DNA of 64,000 nt from Alopecurus myosuroides (GCA_028641055.1 JAPCYS010002429.1:1-64000); one strand, 5' to 3'. Shown: positions 43,021 to 55,621, numbered from the stretch's first letter. A program made the numbers and translations. Notes: a model not told the origin generated them from the letters alone.

Positions 43021-43672
43021 CATTCCTCCAAATTCTTGAGGTCGCGCTTGATCAATGCCCGTAGGAGTGAAGAAAGTGTTCAATTCACCACTTCGGTTTG
43101 GCCATCCGTTTGTGGGTGGTAGGTGGTGGAGAATAGTAGCTTGACGCCGAGCTTGGCCATCAAAGTCTTCCAAAAGTATGAGGTGAACTTGACATCTCGA
43201 TCCGACACAATTGGCGTGGGCACACCATGTACATGCACAATTTCCCTTAAAAACAAATTTGCGACTTGTGAAGCATCGTCCGTTCTATTGCAAGGAATGA
43301 AATGTGCCATCTTAGAGAAACGATCAACAAAGACAAAGATGGTGTCCATGTTTGTTTTAGTGCGTGGGAGTCCTAACACAAAGTCCATGCTAATGTCACT
43401 TCAAGGTGTGTGTGGTGTAGGCAATGGTAAGTAAAGACCATGAGGATTCGAAGTGGACTTAGCTCAGAGACATGTAGGATATCGTTTGACGAGTCTTTTA
43501 ACTTGGTGCCTCATCTTAAGCCAATAGTAGTGGTTGGAGAGCATGGTGTAGGTCTTGTCCCTTCTAAAGTGTCCCATGAGACCTCCTTCATGTGATTCCT
43601 TCAATAACAACAAACGAAGAGAGGATTCCGGAATACACAATTTTTTAGCCTTAAACAAGAACTGTTGCGGGC
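43021..43672 (-). pseudogene. integrase N-terminal part and core of I
   Basis: The minus strand begins at K's edge with KAKKLCIPESSLRLLLLKES and HEGGLMGHFRRDKT (zinc finger). Then come [20 protein letters not shown] (43388), [34 protein letters not shown] and [13 protein letters not shown] (about 43085) with the catalytic residues D, D and E. It joins 32632 across J. It is better preserved than A's copy, with a shift between the zinc finger and the core. Confidence 0.85.
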
Positions 43673-44531
43673 TACCCCCGAGTAGGGGTAAGGCAGGTGA
43701 GAAATGGAGTTCAAGGTATTGTTTACTGAGTTTGGCCGTACCGAGTTGGTACGTGCCGGATAGGATGGTACCGGGTTGATGGTACCCGGTTGGGGCTATC
43801 CGGCAGGAAGAACAAGAGACCAAGGGAAGATTCAAGTATCTATCTGGAACAGCCGAGTAGCACTTGGGTGATCCGGATAGAGAAGGAGATGTTCTACTCG
43901 GAGGCAAAGTAAATGGAGCCGTTGAGGTGAATCCCGCATATCCAGGAGCCATACAGGCGTGCAGTTCAACTTACTAGGTATGTGGTAATACGTATCCATA
44001 TGTGGGTACAGTGCGGTATGGGCAATGTCATGTCTTGTCTCTGACAAGGGGGACAAGACATGTCAGCGACCAACCGCAGAGACTTTTGGTGACTCTGTCA
44101 GCGAAGACACGGAGGCGTGCACTACTGCACAGTGTGGAGTCACCTAGTCAGTACTTTTATCTACAAAATAGCGGGTGGCCACCAGTATATAAGGTGGCCT
44201 CCCCCCTCCTGCGTGAGGGTCGCACACTTGGTGGATTGATTCCACAGGCATCACTACTCGCGAGAGAGAAAGAAAGAGAGAGAGAGGTTCTTCTTCCTCT
44301 AGCTCATCGAGCTTGAGGAACTCTTGTACTCGGCGCATACATTAACAGAGAGAGAGAGGCAGGAGTAGGGGTGTTACCTCCACACGAGGGCCCCGAACCT
44401 GGGTAGATTGTGTTGTTTGCAGTGTTCTGAGCGCGTCTGTTAGGCGTGCGATCCCACCCCGGATACCTACAACGTCCATCGGCCCCAATCTTTAGCCATT
44501 CTATGGCATCTTTCTTATTCACACCACAACA
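43673..44531 (+). mobile_element. K: solo LTR
   Basis: 859 bp beginning TGTTGCGGGC and ending CCACAACA, flanked by AGAAC at 43668-43672 and 44532-44536. The ends TGTTG/CAACA are typical of copia LTRs, but the family is not recognised. A TATA box TATATAAG at 44186-44193 sets the plus orientation, followed by (GA)n-rich leader sequence (44265-44365). No internal sequence or primer site remains. Confidence 0.85.
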
Positions 44532-45701
44532 AGAACCCTTTGTGAAGATAGTATTCATCAAAACCTCGATTGGGCAAGCATTTCTCAAAAATGGGTCCAA
44601 AGAAAACATCGGAAGAGTATAAGTCTTTGATCTCATCCATACTAATCACATTAATGTCAAGGCAGGTAAGAAGACACTCTTTTCTAGACAAAGCATCCGC
44701 TACAACATTATCTTTACCTTTATTGTAGTTAATGACATAAGGAAAAGATTCAATGAATTCTACCCATTTAGCATGTCTTTTGTTCAAATTGGCTTGGCTT
44801 TTCAAATATTTCAATGATTCATGATCGGAATGAATGACAAATTCTTTAGGCCTAAGATAGTGTTGCAAAACTTCTAAGACTGGAACCAAAGCAAATAGTT
44901 CCTTGTCATAAATTCGGTAATTGAGTCTAGCACCATCTAATTTCTCAATATGCTAAGCAATGGGAAGTCCATTTTGCATAAGAACGCGACCAATACTTAT
45001 TCCATTAGCATCACATTCAATCTCAAAGGTTTTCTCAAAATCCGGCAAAACAAGCAAAGGTGCTTCATTCAAACATTTCTTGAGGGTGTCAAACAAAATT
45101 GTTGAGAATTTCCCCCAAATAAACGGTACATTGTTCTTTGTAAGCTCATTTAAAGGGCAAGCAATGGTTGAAAAGCCTTCACAAAACAGCGATAGAAACC
45201 GGCACGACCATGAAAACGTCTTATCTCACCCACGAAAGTAGGGTTAGGACAATTTCAAATTGCCTCGACTTTCTTCTCATCAACTTCAATGCTATTTGAG
45301 GAAATCATAAAACCCAAGAAAACAAGCTTGTTCGTGCAAGAATTGCATTTGGAAAGATCTACGAAAAGTTTTGCTTTGCGAAGAGCCAACAAGAGTTGAG
45401 AAATGTGATCAAGGTGATCCTCCAAACATTTGTTATAAATAAGGATGTCATCGGTAGAAACCACGACAAATTTGCCAATGAAAGGGCGCAAAACTTCATT
45501 CATAAGACACATGAAAGTTGAAGGAGCATTCGAAAGACCAAAGGGCATGACAAGCCATTTATACAAGCCAAATTTGTTTTGAAAGCTATTTTCCATTCAT
45601 CACCTATGCTCATGCGAATTTGGTGATATCCACTTTTATGATCAATTTTGGAAAATATAGTAGCACCACTCAATTCATCAAGCCTAGGGATGGGATGTCT
45701 A
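44532..45701 (-). pseudogene. RT and RNase H of I
   Basis: Minus strand: [20 protein letters not shown] (about 45690-45630), a frameshift, [20 protein letters not shown] (about 45540), [14 protein letters not shown] (about 45470), [19 protein letters not shown], then RNase H with [20 protein letters not shown] (about 44830), [20 protein letters not shown] and [20 protein letters not shown]. The usual Y-F before the catalytic D-D is S-T here, which should abolish activity. The N-terminus is cut by L at 45702. Confidence 0.85.
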
Positions 45702-46260
45702 TGGAGGGTTCGTTGCATAGAAAACAAAAAATTTCCTACGCGAGAGATACTCGAAGGGCCAAGATCTAATCTAGGAGATGAAAGCAACATGCATAGAGAA
45801 AGTCTTAAGGAGAACATACCCTCTAATACATAAAGCGTTACAAGATCAAATCTCGTTGGTGATGTAGTCAAACTCACATCGATCTCAAGATCGCGAAGAT
45901 GAGCTCTGCAATCCGGCAGCACTTCCACACCTGGTCACACGTACAGCTCGATGACGACCTCCATTCCCTCGATCCAGCGGGGCATCGGAAGTAGAGGATC
46001 CTCAGGAACTCCAGCAGCACGACGGCGTGGTGTGGTCGAGAAAACTTTGTTCAAGGCTTCGCCAAGAGCATGAACATGAGCTCGATCAGCGGGAGGAGAG
46101 AGGTGTAGATGACACCAAGTTTGTGGGGAGAGGGAGGTCCAACCCCTCTTTATATAGGAGGGGGACGCAACCACGAAATTTTGGTGCCTCCACCTCTCCC
46201 CTCATCATGTGGGTGGAGTCTCCACTCAACCCACCCATTCTCTCATCAATTCCCATTCAA
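45702..46260 (-). repeat. LTR fragment of L
   Basis: Plus-strand start TGGAGGGTTCG is the LTR's 3' end. A TATA-like CCTATATAAAG lies on the minus strand at about 46159-46149, so what remains is the promoter and downstream part. The U3 start is absent. Confidence 0.7.
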
Positions 46261-46379
46261 AATTCCAAGGGTTTTCTTTAATAAATAAATAAAACAATTT
46301 CATTTCTTTATTTTAATATTTGTTAATCCTATTAACAAACATTAACATTAATATGAAAATCTTAACCGTGTTAATTTAA

Positions 46380-46930
46380 AATACATATTTTTCCAATCAA
46401 CCATATGTCATCTACATAAAGCATTAGAAATATGTCTTAGCGCTCCCACTTAATTTCTTGTAACTCTACAAGCATCTTTACCGTTCATGATGGAATCAAA
46501 CTGTTTTGATAATTTCGTTAAAGTAAAGATTCCAACTTCGTTATGCTCACTTCAACCATTGAAGTTTGCATACCTGTCCGGAAACCTTTTGAATTTTACA
46601 AAACTCTCAGACTGTGTCAAGTACACATCCTCGATCAAACTTTCTAGAGAGAAGAGTTGGTTTTGCTATTCAACTGCCATATTATAATATGTAACTTTTG
46701 CTAGAACTATCCGCAAAGACTAAAGCATCACTACGTAAGATCAAAATCTTGTCGTAGTCAACTCTTTGAACTTCGCCGAAAACATCTTTTCGACAAGCAC
46801 AACTTTCAAAGGATGTAAATATCCATGTCTTTGTTGATATATACACCCATTTTCTATAGTTAAGCATCATGCCTATGGAAAGGACTACCAAGTCACATAC
46901 TTGATATTCATACAAGGATACTATCACGGA
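46380..46930 (-). pseudogene. copia reverse transcriptase fragments of L
   Basis: The minus strand shows EVQRVDYDKILILRSDALVF (about 46770-46710), like the VDYDETFSPVA motif of copia RT, then IEDVYLTQSESFVKF (about 46640), FDSIMNGKDACRV (about 46490) and LYVDDIWLIGK (about 46420-46385), the copia YVDD box. Stops and frameshifts separate the blocks. The YVDD motif and motif order identify copia rather than gypsy. Confidence 0.75.
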
Positions 46931-47230
46931 TATAATGACTCATAGCCAATTTTACGAAGTCAGTGCCCATCATTTGCTTCTTTATAAGTTCGAGGTCCTT
47001 TGTTGTCAAAACAAGACTTCACTCTCAAACCACAAGTTGGTCTAAGTACAAAGTTTTAGGACTTTTGTGGTTCAGTTCGCAAACACATTCGAAGTATCTA
47101 CAACACATGTAGTTTCTTCTACTTAGTCAAAATAGGAAACCCTGGAACAACTTCGAGTGCTGCGCTACTCTTGACATGATAACAAATATTCTCTAATCAT
47201 GTCGAGTTTGTACTGTCCTCCCACTCACTT
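46931..47230 (-). other. decayed internal sequence of L
   Basis: Linker between integrase and RT in copia pol. I see EWEDSTNST-like scraps but no readable domain. Directly followed by M's left duplication CACTT. Confidence 0.45.
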
Positions 47231-50200
47231 TGTAGTTTTCCCACATTTAAACAATGTAAGGACACATGTGTTATTGTGCTAGTCCCTGGATCAATTTCTA
47301 GCACCACAGTACAAAAAGAAATATCATGCAAATGCATCAAATTCTATTACAGCACATGATCCAGTCTTTACAAAATAGTATTGCAACTTGCATAGTCTTA
47401 GAAGACTAACATAAAACAAAGAAATACAGCGGAAAACATAGAACAACATTGAGCCCATCTTATTCATGTGCCACAAGCAAAACATGTTGGCGATAGTCTC
47501 GAAATCCTAAACAAAATCCTCACGCGTCTTCAGAATCATCTGCAGGATGGAATAAGCAGCCACAAGGGAGTCAATACAGTTTAATGTATTGGCAAGTAAC
47601 ACTATGGTGGATATAAATGGCAAGAATAATACTACATGCTTATTTGGCTGAGTGGAGTTTTTGGCTAATTTACCACAACTACTATTCACTTGGTCAAATT
47701 TTACTTATTGAAAATGGTGATGTGATTCTTCCGTCCAACCTTGGCCAGCTGCTCATGGTTGATCATAACCGGGGACACGGCTAAGATCTTAGTTTCTAAC
47801 TCTCTAGAGGTTGTGCACTTTCACCCTTGTTCTCTTTTCACCCAAACATCCTATACATGTTGAATGTATTAAGGAAAGGATAGAATTGAGTCGAAGTCTT
47901 CCAGAAGCATGAAAACTACCAACCGACAAAACCCGTTCCACCTACAATTCTGCTACATCTGCTTGTCAAGCCACAGGTAGAGTCCACACAACGTAACTAA
48001 GCCAGAGCCCATATGACCAAAGGCTGCACTGGAAGCAATCTAAACTTGGGAACAGCAAATCACTTTGTTCCTAGGTGGCATTCCTCAAGTGAACACCCCT
48101 CAGGGTCACACTCAACTCTCATCAGCCATGCAACCAAATCCACCTAGGTGTTTCATTTAAGTTGTTACTTACAATTTTTCCACAACATCAAGTAGAAACA
48201 ATTCGTAACATTGCATAGCATCTATCAAGTCCTAAGGATATAAGGATAAGGTAAATGAATGGCTACACACTACTAGGATAATAGCATAGCATAATATAAC
48301 TTAGTAAAATATCCTATCATTCATACTACTCAAAAATCAACTAATGCAGAAAGAAAATAATTGGTAGTTGATGGTGTGTTAGTTTCCTTGTTGAAGTTGG
48401 TGAAGAAATCACACACTCTTCACAAAAGATCGTTGCTCTCCGTACAATATATACATTGGAAACACAAGAACAAAATAAACAAGCATCCTAGCAAACATAC
48501 ATACAAAGCAACTGACATATCAAAAGCGGTTTAACCAAGTTGGCTAGAACAAGGTCAAGATTTGAGTTGGAAGATTCAATCTCTCTTGGTTCAATACTTG
48601 TTAAGGAAGTTCCAAGATTTTACTTGATATGGACTAGGTTGAGTTTGATGTGATCTAATTTTATTATAACCATACTTGTCGAGGAAGTTCCAAGAGTTCA
48701 CCAAGGTGATCTCACTATTTCAACTAAAGTAACACACAACAAAGTGTTACACTTAGTTGTTTTCATCAAGACATTTGAGTGATCTAAGTTTAGTCTTTCC
48801 ATTTTGGTTTAAGGTAGGTCTAGGTTCAACTAACTTTGTAACAATAGAGAAAATAATATATAGTCTTTGGGGTTTTCCATTTGAGTCAATGGTTGGACAA
48901 AACAACTTGTTATTCTTCAACTTATATGGATTGCTCCAAGTTATCACATGTTTGTCTTCTTGAAGATCATATTCATGCCTCTATTGTAGTCTTGTTCCTT
49001 GGATGGATTCTTCTCTTGGTCTTGATAGATTCTTCCTGGCTTTCTCACTAGTTGTTCCAAGGTGGGATAGGCACAAAATACCAGTAAGTCAAAGGAAATA
49101 AGAACTAAAGATAGAAAGAGAAAAGGGGTTGGTCTTCTCTTGCCCTCTTCATGCATTTGCACTTTCTTGAGTTTTCTTCTAATTGCTGTGAGTCTAAGTC
49201 CTTCCTTCATTTTCTTCAATGATCTTCCTTTTAGCTCTTCATGTTGCCACCAAGTTGAAAATGAATTTTCCTCCTTGTGTTTGAGTCTTGATCTCCATTT
49301 TGCTAAGTTGATGAATTCTTGAAGCAAGAATGGGGAGTGGAGAAGTAGAGAGAAAACTAAGGTACTAGTGTTTAGGTTTACTACTTGGTCTTATATATGG
49401 TTGACCTATACTAGGGACTTGGTCTTCGCTCCAAAATAACCATAACAACAAAGGTAACAAGGATAGAAACAAAACTATGACATGGCAAAATGGATGAATC
49501 ACTATGTTGGGTTTTTGGACAAAAACACATGCTCAAGGTAAAAGGGTGTCCAAAAGGTTTAAGTTATGATGTCTCTGATCCAAGGTTACCAAATGGAGCA
49601 ATTTTGCAAAAGGAACTATATTATAATTATTTATAGAATTAATTCTATGTCAAAACTACTCAAATAGACCACTTAATTCTAAATCCAATTTTAACTTGTT
49701 CAAAAATTATTTTGGAACAGAGGATATGAAAGTACACATCCTAAGGTTTCCAAATATATTTTATTTGCAAATTTTGGATTTGTAGAATTTGAATTATACC
49801 CAAAATTCATTAAACAAGCATATTAAAATTTGAACCAATTTTAGTTTGGCAATTTTGAAATTGAACAGTACTAAAAGATTCTACAGATCCAGGTGATTTC
49901 AAAAAGTCCAAGTAGCTCCAATTTGTACATATAGATAAAAAGTTTTGAACGTTCTAAGTTATAGGGTTTTTGTAAATTATCCATTTTTATTTCTATTCGG
50001 GAAATTAGAAAATGGGCCACGTGGAAGCTAATGATGTTGATGCTGACTATGTGCTGACTGGGATCTGACTATGCGCTGACCGGGCTTGCCATGCGGCGTG
50101 CTCCTATTAGCCACTACCATTTCGTTAAATGATTAAACATGGGTCGTGGGAACTAGATCTAACAGCAATAATTTAATCGCAGAGGGAGGAAGCTCACCAT

Positions 50201-51641
50201 GCGGGGGGATTCGCCGGAAATGGAGACGATGGCGACGCTGCGGCTCGGGTCTTCAGAGTAGAGATGATGCAGGGGTTCTCCGGAACGAGGAGGGTCACGA
50301 CGAGGACCAGCGCGTAACAGCGGAGAGGATGGAGGTGGTGGCGCGGACTGTCACGTCCTGGGACGGCCGCGTCGTGCGGATGGAGGAGCTCCGCGCTCCG
50401 GCGAGATGCAAATGTCCACGGCGCGGCCAATCCCGTGCACGGAAAAATCCTGGAAGGGGTCACGAGGGAGCGCGGGGTGACGGGGAAGCAAATTAGCCAC
50501 ATAGGGGAGGCGAGGACTCACAGGGGTGTTCGGAGATGGAGAAATACGGCGGCGGCCCGTGCGTACTCCGGCGACAAATTTCTCTGGCGTGGGGGCATGA
50601 AACAGAGAGAGAGGAGAGGGGAAATGCAGAGGGGTTCGGGGGCAATTTATAGAGCCAGAGGGAGGCGAGATTCATGGGCTTAAATGCACGAAATCGACGG
50701 GATTGAATTCATCCGAAACCCACACTGTTTCCAAACAGAGGAAGAAGATGATGACATCACGGATGACGTCATCAATTTTTTTTCTTTTTTTTTCTGTTTA
50801 TTTGATTAAATCATATCTTCTATTTAATAATTCCAAATAAGGTCAAACAAATTTATTAAATCATGAAATTTCCATATCTTTCAAAAAATATCATTTTTGT
50901 AAACAATTTAACATATTTTTATTTTTGAATTTTGAAATTTGAATAATTCCTTAATATTGATGAAATGAATTTTTTAATTCAGAAAATTATAAAATATAGT
51001 TATTAGTCAAATAAAATTTCAGTGACATGCTATAGGTTGAAAACTTATTTTTGAAATTAATTACAACTTATTATCCATAGTTTTATATTTTTTAAATAGG
51101 GGTAACCCTAGTAGCACCTTTTGTTATTTTCTAATTAGAAAATAATTGTTATTTTGAATTGGGGTTTAATAAAAAAAAACAGAGAGGAGTCTCAAATGCC
51201 ACTATTGCTTTCCAAGGTCTTTTACTTGTTTTCATAAACAAAATAATTTTATATAAAGACTTTATAGTATAATAATTGAAGAAAACAAATTAAATAATTA
51301 TTTTATTCATGTGAAACATTTTGGAGGTGGAGAGGATCAATAAAGGTGATAATTCTCTAGTGTTTAAACATCATTAACTATTTTCAAGAAAAATATTGAA
51401 ATGAGAACCTTTTATGAAGTATGGTTTGTCAAGGAAAATAATGTCTTTGATTAGGTGAAACCTATTTAGGGTTTTAGAAAACAGAGGCAAAATGGTTTTA
51501 AAATTCCAATAGCACTGGGAAAACAATTAATGTAACCTTTTTGTTTGAGTTTTATTTGTTTTTGGTGGCTTCCTTTAATAGAAAACAAAAAGTTTAATTT
51601 TTTTGTGATTTTTGAACTTTCCAAAAATCAGGCATGTTACA
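47231..51641 (-). mobile_element. M: giant solo LTR (4.4 kb), related in layout to J's LTR
   Basis: Plus-strand ends TGTAGTTTTCC and CATGTTACA (minus: TGTAACATGCC...ACTACA), flanked by CACTT at 47226-47230 and 51642-51646. Layout repeats J's LTR: AT-rich U3, TATA-like CTATAAATT at 50654-50646 (minus), a GC-rich block just downstream (50640-50140), then AT-rich sequence. At sequence level it is only distantly similar to J (for example the GGCAAGTAACAC region near 47590 versus 38858). No primer site, polypurine tract or coding domain inside, so it is a solo LTR of a second Del/Tekay-type family (inference). Confidence 0.8.
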
Positions 51642-51803
51642 CACTTGTTTTGCAAGAACTACTTTCTCGAGAAATCAACCCTTTCTGACAAACAACTTTT
51701 GTCTCTGGTTTGGTGAGAGGAGAAATACCCAATGTTTTTTTTTCGATAACCTTATAAACATATATTTATCCTATTTTGGTTGTAAACATTTTACACATGC
51801 TAT
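51642..51803 (-). other. L internal sequence right of M
   Basis: Continues L across M (CCCACTCACTT then CACTTGTTTTGC). The minus strand near 51690-51642 resembles the copia linker before RT. Cut at 51804 by G. Confidence 0.6.
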
Positions 51804-53241
51804 TGATGCAATCGTTGGTAAACCCCAAGTGGAAGGTTGCGAAGAGTGCAGCTTCAAGTTTTCCCTCAGAAAAGAAACCAAGGTTGAATCGACCAGTAGG
51901 AGGACAAGCAATCTCTGAAGGTTGATGCGGCTGAGGTGGCAGGGTGCACTACCGGTTCAGCAGCAACGTGGAACCTACACAACACAATCAAATCACTTTG
52001 CCCCAGCGTAGAAGTGAGGTTGTCAATCTCACCAGTTTTGCTAAACACAAAGAGGTTAAACGTATGGTGTGGAAAACAGTAGGAAAGCAGTAGCAGAAGT
52101 ATGAAAGCAGTGGGTGTTTTATTAGTATGAGGAAAATGGACCGGGGTCCACAGTTCACTAGTGGTGTTTCTCCGTGAAAGATAAATAACATGTGTGGTGA
52201 ACAAATTACAACTTGGCAATTGACATAAATTAAGGCTGCACCGTAGTGCATATGCAATACATAAATATTACTATGTGATTCATGTGGGCATTACAACCAA
52301 ATGCATAGACCGTCATCCAACTGCATCGCAGTCTAATAATCCACCCTCCGAATATCATCTGGACAAACGTTGGGTATTAAGTTGGTAGCAACAGATTATT
52401 GCAGTAAGAAAATTGTGTAATGTAAACAATTTAAACTAGGTAAACACCTTTGTTTTCTCCCTAATGGCAACAACACATCCTCCATCTGTCACGTTTCTGT
52501 CACTCGAGCACAGATGCAAAGGAGGCATGAACCCACTATCGAGCATAAATACTCCCTCTTGGAGTTACTAGCATCTACTTGGCATCTACTAATAACGAAG
52601 AGCATGCAAGATCATAAATAATATATGCATGAAGATAACATGATAGATTGATAATCAGAAGACATAGCATTCAACATTCATCAGATCCCAGCAAACACAA
52701 CATGTAGCATTACATAAAGATGATCTCGATCGTGTGAGGCAGCTTACGAGATCTAAACATGAGGTACAAAGTGGAGAGAACAACCATCTAGCTACTGCTA
52801 TGGACCCGTAGTCTAGGGATGAACTACCCACGCATCACTTCGAAATAGGGTTTACGTCTCGGGGGGGGGTATAAATAGGCGAAAGGGCAAAGGCGATGGA
52901 GGCCGAGGGGCCCCACACCACCCCATGGCACGGCCAGGGGGTGCGCCGCCCTATGGAGTGGGACCCCTATGGCCCCCCTCCGGGTCTCTTCAGGACTTCG
53001 TGGAACCTTCGGGAATTCTAGGACCTCCGGACATCAAATTTTCCAATTCCGAGAATATTTCCAGAACAATATTTCTGAAACTAAAAACAGCAGAAAACAG
53101 GGAACTGGCTCTATGACATCTTGTCATTAGGTTAGTCCAGAAAATCGATAAAAATGACATAATGTGTACATAAAACATGTGGGAAATAATAAGAAAACAA
53201 CATGAAACATCAAAAATTAAGGATACGTTTATGACGTATCA
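51804..53241 (-). repeat. 3' LTR of G
   Basis: 1438 bp, plus-strand ends TGATGCAATCG and GACGTATCA. The reverse complement aligns with D's LTRs throughout (for example GGATACGTTTATGACGTATC). TATA-like CCTATTTATACC at about 52881-52870 on the minus strand. Confidence 0.88.
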
Positions 53242-54535
53242 ACATCCCCAAGCTTAGTTCCTACTCGTCCTCGAGTAGGTAAACAATAAAAACACAAAAT
53301 TTCTGAGGTGACATGCTACCAACATAAACTTGATCATCAATAATGTAAAAGCATAAGTAAGCTGAGATCATAGAACTTCAACGCAAGCAATAGAATTTTA
53401 ATAATAAATTATAGAAATCACCTTGCATCATGAGAAGTAACACAAATAAAAGATAATGAATAACAATGCAATGAAAGATAGACGTTTGTTTCAAGTATAG
53501 AGAAAACATGTCAAAGTGATATTTCACTAGTCCTTAAAAGTGGGGAAAAATATAAATGATAGGATACCTTCAAAGTTCATGAGGAAGACTAGAACAAATA
53601 ATTAGAGAACAAGCAATACCACATCATGAATAAATTAATAATATTTCTGGGACAAATGCATATAAAACTCAGAATGGCAACTATGGTCTCTCAACTATGC
53701 ATAAAGTTAGAGGATGGAGACTCAACATTAAAGTAAAATAAAGTCCCTTCGAAGAGGAAAGCATGGATCACACATGTGCTAGAGATTTTATTTTCTTAAA
53801 CAGAGGTATAAAGGCTTGACAGTCCTCCCAACTATCTTACACAAACCATGGCTAACCGAATCCTCGAGTGCCTGCCAACAATCACATACCGTGGAGGAGT
53901 GTCTATATTTTGAAGAGAGGTGTATTCTTATGTCAACGAATGGTAAACAGAAAATACAGTACGTCACAAGCCAACTAAACTTCACAAGAGCGGCTCCCAT
54001 AGAAGGACGCAGCTGGGTAGAAGGTCATCCCTCTTTCTCTTTTATTTACACAATTATGCTTTGACTAATAAATCAGGGGCAAAAATAGTGAAGAGAATTT
54101 ATGTTATTGATTTGGGACTGGGCACCCCGCTCCCAGCTCTTCTATCATTGGATAAGGGGATGAAGTCACTAGTCCAGGGGTGTGAAAGTCCAATCAACAA
54201 GTGAGATAAAGATTCTCTATTTACGTCCTGAGCTAAAACGGGAGCACAAAACAGAGTAATTTTTCAAAGTTTTAAAGGTAACACATGAGCAATTTACTTT
54301 GGAGTGGCGGTTAAATACCATATATAGGTAGGTATGGTAGACACAATGGGAAAAACTTTAGTTTTTGGGAGTTGGATGCACGAGTAGAGCTCACACTCAG
54401 TACAGGTGGAGGCTAGCAAAAGACCGGGAGCGACAAATCAAGAGAGCCTAAGAACCATAATCATGCATAGCGACATAAACATCATTAATAAAAGCATAAG
54501 TGGTACCACAAGTTCAAAAACTAAATTATCATGGA
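53242..54535 (-). other. non-coding 3' region of G
   Basis: Reverse complement of D's post-ORF region, including CTCGAGGACGAGTAGG next to the polypurine tract. No gene seen. It ends within a stretch matching D near 27400. Confidence 0.7.
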
Positions 54536-55077
54536 TGTCGAGACATCATATCAGAGTTCATAGACGGGGGTGCCATGATCCTACCGGTAGAACTGCGGGG
54601 GGACGTGGTAGTACGACAAACGAGAACACCAAGTTTACCCAGGTTCGGTACGATGCAACCAAGCGGCGTTCCTACTCCTGCAATCTCACTAAATCAGGGC
54701 TGAAGCCTGAAGTATACAAAGCACAATGTGAGTATGGTTTTGCTAACTCGGCGAGGATCTACTTCTCGGCGAGTTGGCTTCTAGCTAAATTGTTGTTTGT
54801 TTCGTTGCTCTCATCTGGCTTTATATAGATAGCCAGATTAGGGCTTACAGAAAGGAAACTTAGAAGACTACGGAAAGTATCTAACTTGGAAAGTATGGAA
54901 TCCGTCTTCTCCTCCAAGCCGCACCACTTTGGGCCATGGTCCAGGTTCTTCTAGAATCCGGCTTCCTGCGCATCAGCTTACTGGGCCGCCGAATGGACTA
55001 TGATCCATTACCAAGAGGCCACCCTGGTAATCCGGCTCTTAGGACAATGCACCCCTGATCAGTATATATATCCAACA
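54536..55077 (-). repeat. 3' LTR of F
   Basis: 542 bp; minus strand TGTTGGATATATATACTG to TGTCTCGACA. A TATA-like CTATATAAAGCC lies at about 54829-54818 on the minus strand. The start is fixed by the end of G homology, the end by the polypurine tract. Confidence 0.78.
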
Positions 55078-55621
55078 GTAGCCCCCAAGAAGGATTAAGA
55101 CTTCATTCTTCCGCTCTTCGTCCTTTAACATTCTTTCCAAGAATTTGTCGGCGCTTTGTCTTGATTCTTCTTTTACCAAAATCTCTTGTCCCAAAACTCG
55201 GATTTTTATATAGTAACGGCTTTCTTCCATGATCCTTCGCGGAGAAGGAACTTGTGACATCAGCGATGAAATCCTGCTGACATCACGGACGTTTGGGTTC
55301 GGTCAAAACCCTGAAACATATCCTCTGACAGATTCTCGTGGGAAACGAGGAGATAGCAATTATCACCTCGTCCCCTCATTTCCCGGAAATTTCGGGCGTA
55401 ACACGTGTCGCGCATCCAACGGCTAAAATAGCCGTTGGAGCTAATCTCCGCACGTTTGGATATGAATAACCATCTCGGGTGCTCTGAATCCTCTTCCGCT
55501 TCTTCTTCTTCCTCGAGCATACATAGAGCCCCAGCGCCCAGAGCCCCAGCTCGAGAGCATGCAGAGACCGAGCCCTCGAGCTTATCCTCGGAGAGATCAT
55601 CGGAGGAACTAGTTCGCGACC

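Larger units (their letters stand above)
31857..45701 (-). mobile_element. I: A-family chromovirus-like element, split by J and K
   Basis: I's own segments are 31857-32632, 43021-43672 and 44532-45701. Read on the minus strand they give RT, RNase H, integrase, polypurine tract and the inner 255 bp of the 3' LTR, closely resembling A. RT stops at copia element L (45702) and the LTR is truncated at the H joint, so both ends are lost. J (TSD CATTC) lies in the integrase C-terminal half and K (TSD AGAAC) near the RNase H/integrase border. Confidence 0.83.
45702..51803 (-). mobile_element. L: decayed copia (BARE/Angela-like) element, split by M
   Basis: L's own parts are 45702-47230 and 51642-51803. 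Minus strand from right to left: a linker segment (51803-51642 and 47230-46931), RT fragments (46930-46380) and part of an LTR (46260-45702). Everything between RT and the middle of the LTR is deleted. The LTR resembles BARE/Angela from memory (GGAAATTTTTTGTTTTCTATGC near the end, CTTGGCGAAGCC, GCACGACGGCGTGGTG). M sits in it with a CACTT duplication and G cuts it at 51804. Confidence 0.75.
51804..54535 (-). mobile_element. G: 3' part of a Sabrina-like element (D family)
   Basis: Minus orientation: 3' LTR 51804-53241, polypurine tract (plus ACATCCCCAAGCTT at 53242-53255) and about 1.3 kb of non-coding 3' region that mirrors D's 27400-28606. It ends at 54535 where F begins; the rest of G lies beyond F and E, outside the window. 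The expected left duplication GCTAT (51799-51803) cannot be checked. Confidence 0.85.

Noticed and set aside
47250..51646. Left border of M at TGTAAGG (47255)
   Set aside because: The flank AACAA does not match CACTT on the right; TGTAGTTTTCC at 47231 gives a perfect duplication.
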